Assembly (NCBI RefSeq): GCF_026719705.1
Contig: NZ_JAPPRR010000001.1
Coordinates: forward strand, 969,255 to 1,033,254
Direction of reading: 5' to 3'
Length of the DNA: 64,000 nucleotides
DNA from: Pseudokordiimonas caeni
GTDB taxonomy: Bacteria; Pseudomonadota; Alphaproteobacteria; Sphingomonadales; Kordiimonadaceae
Both the position numbers and the translations under genes were made by a program. Under the pieces are notes generated by a model that saw nothing but the letters and a program-made list of their open reading frames with translations, did not search any database and was not told the DNA's origin. Below are positions 29,039 through 38,479 of this stretch, piece after piece; position 1 is the stretch's first letter; each line of letters opens with the position of its first letter.

Positions 29039-30167
29039 GGCTGACCTCTTTGCCCGCCTGTCCGAATGGCCACACCGGGGTGTCGGTACCGAAGAAGAAA
29101 TGGAAGCGCGCGAAAGCCTGATGGCAGCGCTGATGGACGAGCCGGGCCTCGATATCACCGAGGAAGGTTTCATGGCGCCCGCCTCCTACCTGAACATGGT
29201 GTGGACGATTGCGGGCGGACTGGTGCTGTGCCTGTGGGTGGCACCGTTCGCGCCCTTCTGGGTGGGGCTTGCGGCGCTTGGCCTGTTCGTCTCTCACCTG
29301 CTGTTCTTTGACTGGCGCCGCTCGCCGCTCGCCTGGATCGGATCGAACCGGGTGACGGCCAATCTGGTGGCTTCGAAGGGGGCGGGGCGGCGGCTCCTGA
29401 TCCTGATGGCACATCTGGATAGCGCGCCGGCCTCCTTCGCCTACCGGCCCGATCAGGTGCCGCATTTCAAACAGTCGGTGTGGCTCGGCACCGCCATCAT
29501 CGGTGTGGCGGGTCTTGCTTGTTTCATTGGTGGCGGGTTGCCCTTCTGGATCAAGGCGGGGCTGACAGTCGCGCTCATCGCCACCGCCGTCATGACCTCC
29601 ATCGATTTCTGGCGTTTCGGCTATGTGCCGGGGGCGAGCGATAATCTTTCCGGCGTGGTGGCCGTGGCTGCCGCCGCTCGGCGCCTTTGGCGGGATATGC
29701 CGCCGGACACCGAAGTACGGCTTGTGGTGACCAGCGCCGAGGAGGCCGGGATGCTCGGTGCGCAGGCCTATTGGCAGACGCACAGGGAAGCCCTGAAAGC
29801 CCGTGAGGCCTATCTCATCAATGTGGATACCGTGGGGGTGGGGGATCTCGCCTTCGTCATCGAAACCGCAGGCTTCACCAAACAGGCCTATGATAATGCG
29901 CTGACGGCCGCCGCCGCGCGGCTCGGCGCACCCATCGGGGTCGGTCCCGCCCGGCATCATGTGGGGGATTTCGACAGCGTCTGGTTCAACCGGGGCGGGG
30001 TAGCCTCGCTGACACTTGCGGCATACGATGAAAAGGGCCTGATGCCGCGCATCCACACGCCCGACGACCGGCCCGAACATGTATCGACCGAAAAAATCGC
30101 GAAGGCTGCGGCCTTCACCGAGGCCATTGCCCGCGATGTGCTGGCCACGACAGGAGAAACGCCATGA
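29025..30167 (+). CDS. Membrane-inserted M28-family zinc peptidase
   Basis: 380 residues. Two pairs of hydrophobic segments (about 55-90 and 155-190) are embedded in an M28 aminopeptidase-like domain. Probable zinc ligands and catalytic residues are His/Asp in LMAHLDSAPAS, Asp in GASDNLSGV, the Glu pair in SAEEAGMLGAQ, Asp in NVDTVGVG, and His in RIHTPDDRPEH. The set looks complete. It probably cleaves peptides at the inner membrane. It starts inside the amine-oxidase gene (14 bp overlap) and ends overlapping DUF924 by 4 bp, forming a three-gene operon whose common purpose is unclear. Confidence 0.82.
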   Translation: MPSLEADLFARLSEWPHRGVGTEEEMEARESLMAALMDEPGLDITEEGFMAPASYLNMVWTIAGGLVLCLWVAPFAPFWVGLAALGLFVSHLLFFDWRRSPLAWIGSNRVTANLVASKGAGRRLLILMAHLDSAPASFAYRPDQVPHFKQSVWLGTAIIGVAGLACFIGGGLPFWIKAGLTVALIATAVMTSIDFWRFGYVPGASDNLSGVVAVAAAARRLWRDMPPDTEVRLVVTSAEEAGMLGAQAYWQTHREALKAREAYLINVDTVGVGDLAFVIETAGFTKQAYDNALTAAAARLGAPIGVGPARHHVGDFDSVWFNRGGVASLTLAAYDEKGLMPRIHTPDDRPEHVSTEKIAKAAAFTEAIARDVLATTGETP

Positions 30168-30706
30168 TCCGCCCCGACGATATCCTCTACTTCTGGTTCA
30201 CCGAATGCAGCCCGAAGGACTGGTGGCAGAAATCGAAGGATTTCGACGATCTGGTCAAGCGGCGTTTCCTGAACCTTTACGAAGCGGCAGCAGCGGGGGA
30301 GCTTTCGCATTGGCGCACCGCGATCCGCGGGCGGCTCGCCGAGATCATCGTGCTGGACCAGTTTCCGCGAAACATGTTCCGGGATAGCCCCCGGGCTTTT
30401 GCGGCGGATGCCACGGCGCTTGTGCTGTCGCAGGAAGCCACCAAGGCACCGGGCTATGAGCGGCTGACGCCGGAGGAGAAAGCTTTTCTCCTCATGCCCT
30501 TCATGCACAGCGAAAGCCCGGCGGTACATACGCAGGCGGTGCGCCTGTTCGATCAGCCGGGGCTGGAGGATAACCTTGATTTCGAGCATCGCCACAAGGC
30601 GATCATCGACCGGTTCGGGCGTTATCCGCACCGTAACGCGATCCTCGGGCGCGTCAGCACGCCCGAGGAAATCGCGTTCCTGAAGGAGCCCGGCAGCAGC
30701 TTTTAA
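30164..30706 (+). CDS. DUF924 family protein
   Basis: 180 residues of the all-helical DUF924 family: the opening DDILYFWFTECSPKDWWQKS, then GRLAEIIVLDQFPRNMFRDS with the conserved DQFPRN, and LMPFMHSESPAVH with HSE. The C-terminus has FEHRHKAIIDRFGRYPHRN. The fold is TPR-like and the biochemical role is unknown. The ATGA overlap with the peptidase gene indicates translational coupling. Convergent with the MuiA-like gene (overlapping ends by 4 bp). Confidence 0.9.
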   Translation: MIRPDDILYFWFTECSPKDWWQKSKDFDDLVKRRFLNLYEAAAAGELSHWRTAIRGRLAEIIVLDQFPRNMFRDSPRAFAADATALVLSQEATKAPGYERLTPEEKAFLLMPFMHSESPAVHTQAVRLFDQPGLEDNLDFEHRHKAIIDRFGRYPHRNAILGRVSTPEEIAFLKEPGSSF

Positions 30707-32274
30707 TAGCTGCGCGAGATCTGCTTGCCGTCCGGATAGCTGATCCGGTAGCCGTGGCGGATCGTCCAGCTTTCGCCGGGCTCAAGGGTTTTCTTCCATT
30801 TCAGGATGCCGGGTTCGTCCTCGCCGCCTTTCGAGGTGGCCGGGGTAGCATCCTTGGTGATTTCTACCTTCACATCCTCGTGGGTGGAAACCGGCACGCG
30901 GTCGATGATCTCGACGGTTGTCGGGCGGTCGTGGTTATTTTTCACATTGATCAGATACCGGCTTTCATCGCCGGATTTGCCCCGGAAGAAACCGCCTTCC
31001 TTGTCCTTCTCGGCCTCGCGGACATAATCCACGGTCACGAGCGGGTCTTCACCATACGGCAGTTCCACCTTTTCACCCGGCACAAGATTGGGCCACTGGC
31101 CTTCGCCCACGAAGTTGCCGTCGCGGATCAGGCGGGCGGTGACATTGTTGAGCGTTGATTTACCGCTCCAGGTCAGGTCGGCAAAGACGAAGGCGGTGGG
31201 GTTTTGCGACGGGATGGCACGCACCACGAACTCGGCCTTCTCGTCCACGACCTCGAGATCAAAACGCTGGTCTTCGCCGCCCGATGGCAGGGAGAGCGCA
31301 TCCTTGAGCGCATAACGGCGGTCGAAGGCGGTCATCTGCAGGTCGGCGACGTCTGCCATGCGGCCTTTCGTCATGCGGGCTGCTTCTGCCTGCATCGGCG
31401 CTGCCATGGCGTAGGCGCGTTCCTCGCGCGGATCTTCAAGGCCGACATAGGAGGGGCTGAGGTCCGCATTGCCGAAATAGCCGGACGGGCGATGGACGGC
31501 GAGATCGACCTTCACGCCCTTCCAGTCTTCCCCGGTCGACTGCGAGATTTCGCCCACATAATGGATCGCCACCTTGCCCGTTGCGCTGTCGAGATAGCTT
31601 TCCACCTTCGGCCGCCAGCTTGCCTCGTTGAGGAAATAGCTCAGCGACAGGGGCACAGTGACAGCCTTGGGCGAGTGGACGCTCAGGATCACCTCGGCCG
31701 AGCGACGGACATTGCCGCCGGCGCGGTCAAGCTCCGCCTGCAGGGCATTCATGGCGGGCATGATGGCGGCGATGGCCTTCTCTTCCGTGCGTCGGGCAGC
31801 GATCAGCGTTTCGGTCTGTTCGCCCGCGAATTTTAGCGCTGCACCCCAGCTCTTGGGGTCGCCGGCGAGCCCGCCGGTGTTACCCAGAAGGCCGAGCTGG
31901 ATATCGATGCCGCGGATCGTGTCGTTATGATCGTCAATTTCGGCCTGCAGGGCGTCGATCTGGTCTTCAAGCGCTTTGAGGCGCGGGTTGGGGTTAGTGA
32001 CCTCGTCCGCCGTGCGGACGCGCAGGTCGGTCAGCACCACATCGCGGCCAAGGGTGGCGCGCACGAAGGCCGGGTTTTCGGCAAGGCGCACGGGCAGGTC
32101 CCTGATGACAATCTCATGGTCGCCCGCCGGCACATTCACCGAACCGACCCGTGTTGCATCCACCCCGCCATACACATAGACGGTGGCATGATCGAGCCGT
32201 GTGGAGGCCGTATCGGCAAAGGCCGGGGCGGTCAGCACGGTGGCAGCGAGAAGGGTGGCAAAGGAGCGGGACAT
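30703..32274 (-). CDS. MuiA-like DUF4139/DUF4140 protein
   Basis: 523 residues from ATG 32274, chosen because GGAGGAAATT lies directly before it (an upstream ATG at 32289 lacks such a site). A signal peptide (FATLLAATVLTAPAFA) precedes an N-terminal DUF4140 domain (ATVYVYGGVDATRVGSVNVP). A coiled coil follows at about 90-125 and again to about 200 (RLKALEDQIDALQAEIDDHN). The C-terminal DUF4139 beta domain has SLSYFLNEASWRPKVESYLD, VDLAVHRPSG and NNHDRPTTVEIIDRVPVS. The family includes the mucoidy inhibitor A annotation; the activity is unknown. Probably periplasmic. Confidence 0.85.
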   Translation of the reverse strand: MSRSFATLLAATVLTAPAFADTASTRLDHATVYVYGGVDATRVGSVNVPAGDHEIVIRDLPVRLAENPAFVRATLGRDVVLTDLRVRTADEVTNPNPRLKALEDQIDALQAEIDDHNDTIRGIDIQLGLLGNTGGLAGDPKSWGAALKFAGEQTETLIAARRTEEKAIAAIMPAMNALQAELDRAGGNVRRSAEVILSVHSPKAVTVPLSLSYFLNEASWRPKVESYLDSATGKVAIHYVGEISQSTGEDWKGVKVDLAVHRPSGYFGNADLSPSYVGLEDPREERAYAMAAPMQAEAARMTKGRMADVADLQMTAFDRRYALKDALSLPSGGEDQRFDLEVVDEKAEFVVRAIPSQNPTAFVFADLTWSGKSTLNNVTARLIRDGNFVGEGQWPNLVPGEKVELPYGEDPLVTVDYVREAEKDKEGGFFRGKSGDESRYLINVKNNHDRPTTVEIIDRVPVSTHEDVKVEITKDATPATSKGGEDEPGILKWKKTLEPGESWTIRHGYRISYPDGKQISRSY

Positions 32275-32359
32275 AATTTCCTCCATCATGAAATCCTTTA
32301 TGGGCGACTGTGCCCGGTAATCAAGGCAACCATGAGGCGTGAAAGATGACCCTCCGATG

Positions 32360-32402
32360 AACGCGCCGGTCAGGAAAGAGCGGGGCTCCCGCCCGGCGCG
32401 TT
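32360..32402. repeat. Ten-bp inverted repeat beyond the uvrA stop
   Basis: AACGCGCCGG (32360-32369) is perfectly repeated in inverted form as CCGGCGCGTT (32393-32402) around a 23-nt loop, 5 bp past the uvrA stop. There is no T tract on the minus strand, so it is an RNA-end structure at most. Confidence 0.5.
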
Positions 32403-32407
32403 ATCCT

Positions 32408-35275
32408 TCATTCCGCCGCTGCACGGGCCAGCACCGAGGCCAGATACTGGCCGGTGTAGCTGCGCGGATTGTCGGCCACATCCTCGGGCGTACCCACGGC
32501 CACGATCTCGCCGCCGCCATCGCCGCCTTCGGGGCCAAGGTCGATGATCCAGTCGGCTGTCTTGATGACCTCGAGATTATGTTCGATCACCACGACCGTA
32601 TTGCCCTGGTCAACGAGCGCCTGCAGGACTTCGAGCAGCTTCCGGACATCCTCGAAATGCAGACCGGTCGTCGGCTCATCAAGGATATAGAGCGTCTTGC
32701 CGGTGGAGCGTTTCGAGAGCTCCTTCGCGAGCTTCACGCGCTGCGCTTCGCCGCCCGAAAGCGTGGTGGCCTGCTGGCCAACGCGGATGTAGCCGAGGCC
32801 GACTTTTTCCAGCATTTCAAGCTTGGTGCGGATGGCGGGTACGGCCTTGAAAAGCTCTGCGCCATCTTCAACTGTCATATCAAGAACACCGGATATCGAT
32901 TTGTCTTTAAAGCGAACTTCCAGTGTTTCACGGTTATAGCGCTTACCCTTGCACTGGTCGCATTCAACATAGACATCCGGCAGGAAATGCATCTCGATCT
33001 TGATCATGCCGTCACCCTGGCATGCCTCGCAGCGCCCGCCCTTCACATTGAAGGAGAAGCGGCCCGCCTTGTAGCCCCGCGCCTGGGCCTCCGGCAGCCC
33101 GGCGAACCAGTCGCGGATCGGCGTGAAGGCGCCGGTATAGGTGGCAGGGTTGGAGCGCGGCGTGCGGCCGATGGGGCTCTGGTCGATATCCACGATCTTG
33201 TCGAGATGCTGCAGGCCCTCGATGGCATCGTGTGCGCCCGGCACCTCGCGGGAACCGTTCAGATGCTTGGCGACAGCCTTGTAAAGCGTCTCGATCGTGA
33301 AGGTCGATTTGCCCGAGCCCGACACGCCGGTGATGCAGGTGAGGGTCCCAAGCGGGATCGAGGCAGTTGCCCCTTTGAGGTTATTGGCGCGTGCCCCCTT
33401 GATGGTCAGCTTCTTGCCCTTGTGGCCGCTGCGGCGGATCGCCGGCACGGGTACACTGCGGGCGCCCGTCAGATACTGGCCGGTCATGCTTTTGGGGTTG
33501 GCCATCACCTCGGCAGGCGTGCCTTCGGCGACGATGGTACCGCCATGCTCGCCGGCACCCGGCCCCATGTCGATCACATAGTCGGCGGTGCGGATAGCAT
33601 CCTCGTCATGCTCCACCACCAGCACGGTGTTGCCGATGTCGCGCAGGTTTTTCAGGGTTTCCAAGAGCCGGTCGTTATCGCGCTGATGCAGGCCAATGGA
33701 CGGTTCATCGAGAACATAAAGCACGCCTGTAAGGCCGGAGCCAATCTGGCTGGCGAGGCGGATGCGCTGGCTTTCACCGCCAGAAAGTGTTCCTGACGAA
33801 CGACTTAGGGTCAAATACGAAAGTCCAACATTAACAAGAAAGCCGAGCCGGTCCTGAATTTCCTTCAGCACCTTGGCGGCAATCTGCTGCTGTTTGTCAC
33901 TCAGTTGGGCCGGAAGTTCCGTGAACCAGTCGTGCGCAGCCTTCACCGACAGGTTCGAGATATCGCTGATCGGGCTTGTGCCTACTTTCACGGCCAGTGC
34001 CTCGGGCTTCAGACGGGCACCATTGCAGGCCGAGCAGGTGGTGGCGGCCTGATAGCGGGAAAGTTCCTCGCGCATCCAGTTGCTGTCGGTTTCGCGCCAG
34101 CGCCGCTCGATATTGGTGATCACGCCTTCAAACGGCTTGCGGGTTTCGAACCGCCGCTTGCCATCGGCATAGACAATGGTGATCGCCTCGCTGCCGGTGC
34201 CATAAAGGATCGCCTTCTGCACCTTTTCCGGCAGCTTGTTCCAGGGCGTGCGGGTGTCGCAGCCATGATGGTGCGCCACGGCCTCAAGTGCCTGGAAATA
34301 GAAGGGCGACGGGTTCTGCAGCTTGTTGGACCAGGCGGCGATGGCACCATCGATAAGCGATTTGGTCTGGTCCGGCACTACAAGATCGGGGTCGAAGTAA
34401 AGCTGGTTGCCAAGCCCGTCGCAGGTGGGGCAGGCGCCGTAAGGGTTGTTGAAGGAGAAAAGCCGGGGCTCGATCTCTTCAATCGTGAAGCCGGAAACCG
34501 GGCAGGCGAACTTGGCGGACATCAGGTGGCGGGCCGGTGCTTCGCCATCGGTGGGCTTGTCAGCCATCTCGACAATGATCAGCCCGTCCGAAAGCTCGAG
34601 CGCGGTTTCCACGCTGTCGGCCAGCCGCTGGGCGAGGCCTTCCTTGATGACAAGGCGGTCCACCACCACTTCGATCTCGTGCTTGATCTTCTTGTCGAGC
34701 GTCGGGGCTTCCTCGATGAGGTAAAACTCGCCGTCGATCTTCACGCGCTGGAAGCCGCGCTTCTGCAGTTCGGCCAGTTCCTTCTTGAACTCGCCCTTGC
34801 GGCCGCGGGCAATGGGCGCCAGCAGGTAAAGCCGGGCACCATCGCCAAGCGCCACGATCCGGTCCACCATCTGGCTCACGGTCTGGCTTTCAATCGGCAG
34901 GCCGGTGGCGGGCGAATAGGGGATGCCGACCCGCGCCCACAGAAGGCGCATATAGTCGTAGATCTCGGTCACGGTGCCAACGGTCGAGCGCGGGTTCTTG
35001 CTCGTCGTCTTCTGTTCGATGGAAATGGCGGGCGACAGGCCCTCGATATGGTCCACATCCGGCTTCTGCATCAGTTCCAGGAACTGGCGGGCATAGGCCG
35101 ACAGGCTTTCCACATAGCGGCGCTGGCCTTCGGCATAGATCGTATCGAACGCAAGCGATGATTTGCCGGAGCCGGATAGCCCGGTGATCACCACCAGCTT
35201 GTCGCGCGGGATATCCACATCGACGGATTTCAGATTGTGTTCACGCGCACCGCGGACGGAAATTTGGGTCAGCAT
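32408..35275 (-). CDS. uvrA: Excinuclease ABC subunit A
   Basis: 955 residues, the standard length. Two ABC ATPase modules: Walker [21 protein letters not shown] and [16 protein letters not shown], signatures [11 protein letters not shown] and [11 protein letters not shown]. Zinc-finger cysteines appear in [23 protein letters not shown] and [25 protein letters not shown]. It recognises bulky DNA lesions and loads UvrB in nucleotide excision repair. A perfect LexA box lies about 95 bp upstream, so SOS induction is likely. Two short patches (about 32870-32960 and 33790-33850) use codons unlike the rest of the gene although they encode highly conserved residues. Confidence 0.97.
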   Translation of the reverse strand: MLTQISVRGAREHNLKSVDVDIPRDKLVVITGLSGSGKSSLAFDTIYAEGQRRYVESLSAYARQFLELMQKPDVDHIEGLSPAISIEQKTTSKNPRSTVGTVTEIYDYMRLLWARVGIPYSPATGLPIESQTVSQMVDRIVALGDGARLYLLAPIARGRKGEFKKELAELQKRGFQRVKIDGEFYLIEEAPTLDKKIKHEIEVVVDRLVIKEGLAQRLADSVETALELSDGLIIVEMADKPTDGEAPARHLMSAKFACPVSGFTIEEIEPRLFSFNNPYGACPTCDGLGNQLYFDPDLVVPDQTKSLIDGAIAAWSNKLQNPSPFYFQALEAVAHHHGCDTRTPWNKLPEKVQKAILYGTGSEAITIVYADGKRRFETRKPFEGVITNIERRWRETDSNWMREELSRYQAATTCSACNGARLKPEALAVKVGTSPISDISNLSVKAAHDWFTELPAQLSDKQQQIAAKVLKEIQDRLGFLVNVGLSYLTLSRSSGTLSGGESQRIRLASQIGSGLTGVLYVLDEPSIGLHQRDNDRLLETLKNLRDIGNTVLVVEHDEDAIRTADYVIDMGPGAGEHGGTIVAEGTPAEVMANPKSMTGQYLTGARSVPVPAIRRSGHKGKKLTIKGARANNLKGATASIPLGTLTCITGVSGSGKSTFTIETLYKAVAKHLNGSREVPGAHDAIEGLQHLDKIVDIDQSPIGRTPRSNPATYTGAFTPIRDWFAGLPEAQARGYKAGRFSFNVKGGRCEACQGDGMIKIEMHFLPDVYVECDQCKGKRYNRETLEVRFKDKSISGVLDMTVEDGAELFKAVPAIRTKLEMLEKVGLGYIRVGQQATTLSGGEAQRVKLAKELSKRSTGKTLYILDEPTTGLHFEDVRKLLEVLQALVDQGNTVVVIEHNLEVIKTADWIIDLGPEGGDGGGEIVAVGTPEDVADNPRSYTGQYLASVLARAAAE

Positions 35276-35368
35276 CGAAGAACGGCCTTGTTCGGGGAGT
35301 TTCTTGGTCTCATCAAGTGGCTGTCACCAGCCTCGCTGTCAAGCGCCTTGACATTAACGCGCGGCTGG

Positions 35369-35383
35369 GAACAAATAAAGAAC
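35369..35383. promoter_or_regulatory. Perfect LexA box between uvrA and the GFA gene
   Basis: GAAC-AAATAAA-GAAC is exact. It is 94 bp upstream of the uvrA start and 20 bp upstream of the GFA gene start. On the plus side a TTGACA at 35349-35354 lies just before it, so it could repress both genes. Confidence 0.75.
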
Positions 35384-35403
35384 AAATAAGCGAGGAGCAA
35401 AAC

Positions 35404-35832
35404 ATGAGCGATTGGCGAGAAGGCGGCTGCCTGTGCGGGGCAGCACGCTATGAGATTGATGTTGAGGGTGCCCGCACCGGCAATTGCCATTGCCGTGATT
35501 GCCAGAAGAATGCCGGCTCCCCTTTCATGACTTTTACGAGCGTGGTGCGCGGCCGGTTCAACTGGGTTGCGATGCCGAAAGGCGAAGCGCATGCGAGCGA
35601 CATTGCCGTCAGGCGCTTCTGTGAAAAGTGCGGCACGCCGCTCACTTGGGAAGCGCTGGACGGCGCCGAAAGCGTAGGGGTTTCCACCCCGACGCTCGAC
35701 CATCCGGCAGATATACCGGTGCAGTACGAGATTTACACCCGCACCCGCTTCCCGTGGATGGCGCCCATTGCCGGTGCCCTGCAGTTTGATGCGGATGGCA
35801 CCGTGCAGGCGATGGACGGCGATCAGGGCTGA
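35404..35832 (+). CDS. GFA/CENP-V family zinc-binding protein
   Basis: 142 residues from ATG 35404 behind CGAGGAG. The zinc cysteines follow the GFA pattern: [11 protein letters not shown] (C-x-C), [12 protein letters not shown] (C-x-C-x2-C) and FCEKCGTPL (C-x2-C). The family is named after glutathione-dependent formaldehyde-activating enzyme, but most members have no proven activity. The start lies only 20 bp past a perfect LexA box, so this gene may be part of the SOS response. Its 3' end overlaps the convergent secreted-protein gene by 10 bp. Confidence 0.9.
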   Translation: MSDWREGGCLCGAARYEIDVEGARTGNCHCRDCQKNAGSPFMTFTSVVRGRFNWVAMPKGEAHASDIAVRRFCEKCGTPLTWEALDGAESVGVSTPTLDHPADIPVQYEIYTRTRFPWMAPIAGALQFDADGTVQAMDGDQG

Positions 35833-36353
35833 GGCTCGGCCTTCACCCGTTCGTAGCGGCCGTCGAACCAGTCGTTCCAGACGGACGTTTTGGTGTCATA
35901 TTGCTGGAAATACTGGCGCACGCTGCCATCGGCCTCAGCCGTCCATGTGCCCCGGAACGGGATGGCGGCCTTCTGGCCATAATAGAAGATGTTGCCTTCA
36001 AGGACCATTGCACCGTCCTTGAGGCCGCCTTCGATATCGATGGAATAGCCGCCGGCCGATACCCAGACCTGCCGCCACCTGGCGGTGACAGGGTTATAGA
36101 GATTAAGGCTCATGCCGGTGGAGCCACCATTGCCGGCCCATGTTTCGACAAGGGCGCAATTGGCTTCGATGGCTTCGATACGGTTTTTGCCGGCATGTTT
36201 GCCGGTGGCGCGGTCGCTGACCGACCAGTCACCGAGCCAGAAATCGAAATCGTGAAAGCCCGGTGCATCGTTGCAGGAAAAGGCCGACTGGGCCGTGGCG
36301 GGTGCGGTGAACGCGAACAGGGCAATGGCCGGGGCAAGACAGATGGTACGCAT
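35823..36353 (-). CDS. Secreted DUF1579-like protein
   Basis: 176 residues from ATG 36353, directly after a GGGAGGGAGG site; the open frame extends further upstream without signal-peptide character. The signal peptide ([20 protein letters not shown]) is followed by [19 protein letters not shown] and a beta-rich domain ([39 protein letters not shown]). Similar WLGDW openings occur in DUF1579 and related lipocalin-like proteins. Two Cys residues may form a disulfide. Probably periplasmic; function unknown. It resembles the protein at 8481-8924 in layout. Confidence 0.72.
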   Translation of the reverse strand: MRTICLAPAIALFAFTAPATAQSAFSCNDAPGFHDFDFWLGDWSVSDRATGKHAGKNRIEAIEANCALVETWAGNGGSTGMSLNLYNPVTARWRQVWVSAGGYSIDIEGGLKDGAMVLEGNIFYYGQKAAIPFRGTWTAEADGSVRQYFQQYDTKTSVWNDWFDGRYERVKAEPQP

Positions 36354-36503
36354 GAAAAGCCTCCCTCCCTTGGGTTTTGCCATGGTAACAGGCGGGGGCG
36401 GGGCTGGCAGCCGAACTTTCGTTGCGGCGACGCTTGGATTCAGGCGGCGACTTGTCTAAAGTCCGCCGACATAAACATACACACTAGATATCAGGGGGCT
36501 CTT

Positions 36504-37025
36504 ATGGCCGGTAGCGTCAACAAAGTCATTCTCGTCGGCAATCTCGGGCGCGACCCGGAAGTGCGCACGATGCAGGACGGCTCGCCGGTGGTTAATCTGA
36601 GTATCGCGACGAGCGAATCGTGGCGCGACAAGAACACGGGCGAACGCCGGGAAAAGACCGAATGGCACCGTGTGGTGATCTTCAACGATCAGCTTGCCAA
36701 GGTGGCCCAGCAATATCTGAAGAAAGGCTCGACTGTTTATATCGAGGGCCAGCTTCAGACCCGTAAATGGACCGACCAGTCGGGCCAGGAAAAATATTCA
36801 ACCGAAATCGTCCTGCAGCGTTATCGCGGTGAACTGACGATGCTCGGCGGCCGCGGTGATGGTGGCGGTGGCGGCGACTTCGGTGGCGGCGATTACGGCG
36901 ACCAGTCGGGCGGCTATGGCGGCGGCAACGGCGGCGGTGGTCGTTCGGGTGGCGGCGGTGGCCGTGGCGGCCAGCAAGGCGGCTTCGGCGGCGGCTCGGA
37001 CCTCGACGACGAAATCCCGTTCTGA
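36504..37025 (+). CDS. ssb: Single-stranded DNA-binding protein
   Basis: 173 residues from ATG 36504 behind CAGGGGG. The OB fold covers about 1-115 ([59 protein letters not shown]). A Gly-rich linker follows, ending in the acidic tip DLDDEIPF, which recruits repair and replication partners. It binds single-stranded DNA as a tetramer. The uvrA-ssb neighbourhood is typical, here separated by two other genes. No LexA box was seen just upstream. A terminator follows at 37048-37083. Confidence 0.97.
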   Translation: MAGSVNKVILVGNLGRDPEVRTMQDGSPVVNLSIATSESWRDKNTGERREKTEWHRVVIFNDQLAKVAQQYLKKGSTVYIEGQLQTRKWTDQSGQEKYSTEIVLQRYRGELTMLGGRGDGGGGGDFGGGDYGDQSGGYGGGNGGGGRSGGGGGRGGQQGGFGGGSDLDDEIPF

Positions 37026-37047
37026 TCGCGGATCAAATATCCATCAC

Positions 37048-37083
37048 AAAGGGCGGCGCCACATGGGGTCGCCCTTTTCTTTT
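37048..37083 (+). terminator. Rho-independent terminator after ssb
   Basis: AAAGGGCG (37048-37055) pairs with CGCCCTTT (37070-37077) around a 14-nt loop and is followed by a T-rich run. It sits 22 bp past the ssb stop. Confidence 0.85.
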
Positions 37084-37108
37084 GGTCTCCAGCTGATAGG
37101 CTTGAAGA

Positions 37109-37540
37109 ATGACTGACCTTGAAACCGCACATAACCCCATCAATCTTGCGATGATCGATCATGTGGTGCTGCGTGCCCATGATGCGCCGCGCCTGATTGC
37201 TTTTTACTGCGATGTGCTCGGCTGTCGGCTGGAAAAGGTGCAGGACAGGATCGGGCTCTGGCAGCTGCGTGCCGGGGCCTCGCTGATCGATATCGTCAGC
37301 GTTGAAGGCACCCTTGGGCAACGGTTCGATGCCCCGCGCCGGGACGCGCCGAACATGGATCACTTCTGCCTTCAGGTGGAGCCATGGGACGCCGACGCGA
37401 TCCTTGCCCATCTGGCGCGTCACGGGGTCTCAGGCCTTGAAGTCGTCACGCGGTACGGGGCTTTGGGCGAGGGGCCTTCGATCTATCTTGAAGACCCTGA
37501 AGGCAACGCGGTGGAGCTGAAAGGCCCCTCTTTCGCCTGA
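37109..37540 (+). CDS. VOC/glyoxalase-fold protein
   Basis: 143 residues with the paired beta-alpha-beta-beta-beta units of the vicinal oxygen chelate superfamily: MIDHVVLRAHDAPRLIAFYC with a first metal His, GLWQLRAGASLIDIVS, NMDHFCLQVEPWDADAILAH with a second His, and the C-terminal IYLEDPEGNAVELKG with a metal Glu. Probable metal-dependent lyase, isomerase or dioxygenase-like enzyme; substrate unknown. It stands between the ssb terminator and the patatin gene. Confidence 0.88.
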   Translation: MTDLETAHNPINLAMIDHVVLRAHDAPRLIAFYCDVLGCRLEKVQDRIGLWQLRAGASLIDIVSVEGTLGQRFDAPRRDAPNMDHFCLQVEPWDADAILAHLARHGVSGLEVVTRYGALGEGPSIYLEDPEGNAVELKGPSFA

Positions 37541-37634
37541 ATTTCGTGCAGGATGACTTGTAGTGGTGGATTGAGGCTCCCATGTCAGGGTGACCAACCG
37601 GCCCAAAAGTCACAAACAGCGAGGAAACGACGGC

Positions 37635-38474
37635 ATGATCGGATTGGCATTAAGCGGCGGCGCCGGGCTCGGCTGGGCCCATATCGGCGTGATCCGTGCG
37701 CTTCAGGAAGAAAATATCCCGATCGGTGCGGTCGCCGGCACTTCGATTGGCGCCATCGTCGGCGCGGGTGTGGCGCTTGACCGGCTTGACCTTGTGGAAG
37801 AAACCGCACGCGCGCTTTCCTTCCGCTCGATGCTCAGGATGGGGGAGTTTACTTTCCGTACTGGCGGGTTGATCGGCACCAACAAGATTGAACAGGAACT
37901 GCGCCGCCATTTCGGCGATGTCCTGATTGAGGACCTGCCGATTCCTTATGCGGCGGTGGCGGCCGACATGATCAGCGGCGACAGGGTGATTCTCGATGGC
38001 GGCGACCTTGTGATGGCGCTCAGGGCGTCGTCCGCTATTCCCGGTGTTTTTCCGCCGGTAACGACAAGCCGCATGTTGCTCGCTGATGGTGGGATGGTCG
38101 ACCCCGTGCCGGTGGCTGTCGCCCGTTCGCTTGGGGCAGCCCATGTTGTGGCGGTCGATCTTCAGGGGGATTATATCGGCCGAGCCCAGCGTATGGGGCT
38201 GGAGGCCGAGGGACTGGGCACCAGAATGCCGGGGCCCTTGAAAATGGCACGCGCTGCGCTTTTCATGACGATGCGGACGCTCGGCCGGGTGCGCATGGCG
38301 CATGAAGGGGCTGACGTGGTGATTACGCCGAAGATCGGCCATGTGGATGTCGCGGATTTCACCAAGGCGGACGAGCTGATCGCGCTTGGGCGTTTGGCTG
38401 GGCGGCAGGCGATCCCGGAAATTCTGGACATTCTGGAGAGGGAACCGGCGCCCGTGATGGAGAGCGCCGGTTAA
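37635..38474 (+). CDS. Patatin-like phospholipase
   Basis: 279 residues from ATG 37635 behind GAGGAAA. The oxyanion-hole loop is LALSGGAGLGWAHIGVIRAL, the nucleophile elbow GTSIG holds Ser37, and the catalytic Asp is in LADGGMVDPVPV, giving a complete Ser-Asp dyad. It resembles the RssA/YchK subgroup of cytoplasmic patatins. It probably releases fatty acids from lipids; the physiological substrate is unknown. The upstream frame (from 37590) lacks family similarity. Convergent with the acyl-CoA dehydrogenase gene, 5 bp apart. Confidence 0.92.
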   Translation: MIGLALSGGAGLGWAHIGVIRALQEENIPIGAVAGTSIGAIVGAGVALDRLDLVEETARALSFRSMLRMGEFTFRTGGLIGTNKIEQELRRHFGDVLIEDLPIPYAAVAADMISGDRVILDGGDLVMALRASSAIPGVFPPVTTSRMLLADGGMVDPVPVAVARSLGAAHVVAVDLQGDYIGRAQRMGLEAEGLGTRMPGPLKMARAALFMTMRTLGRVRMAHEGADVVITPKIGHVDVADFTKADELIALGRLAGRQAIPEILDILEREPAPVMESAG

Positions 38475-38479
38475 AAGGG

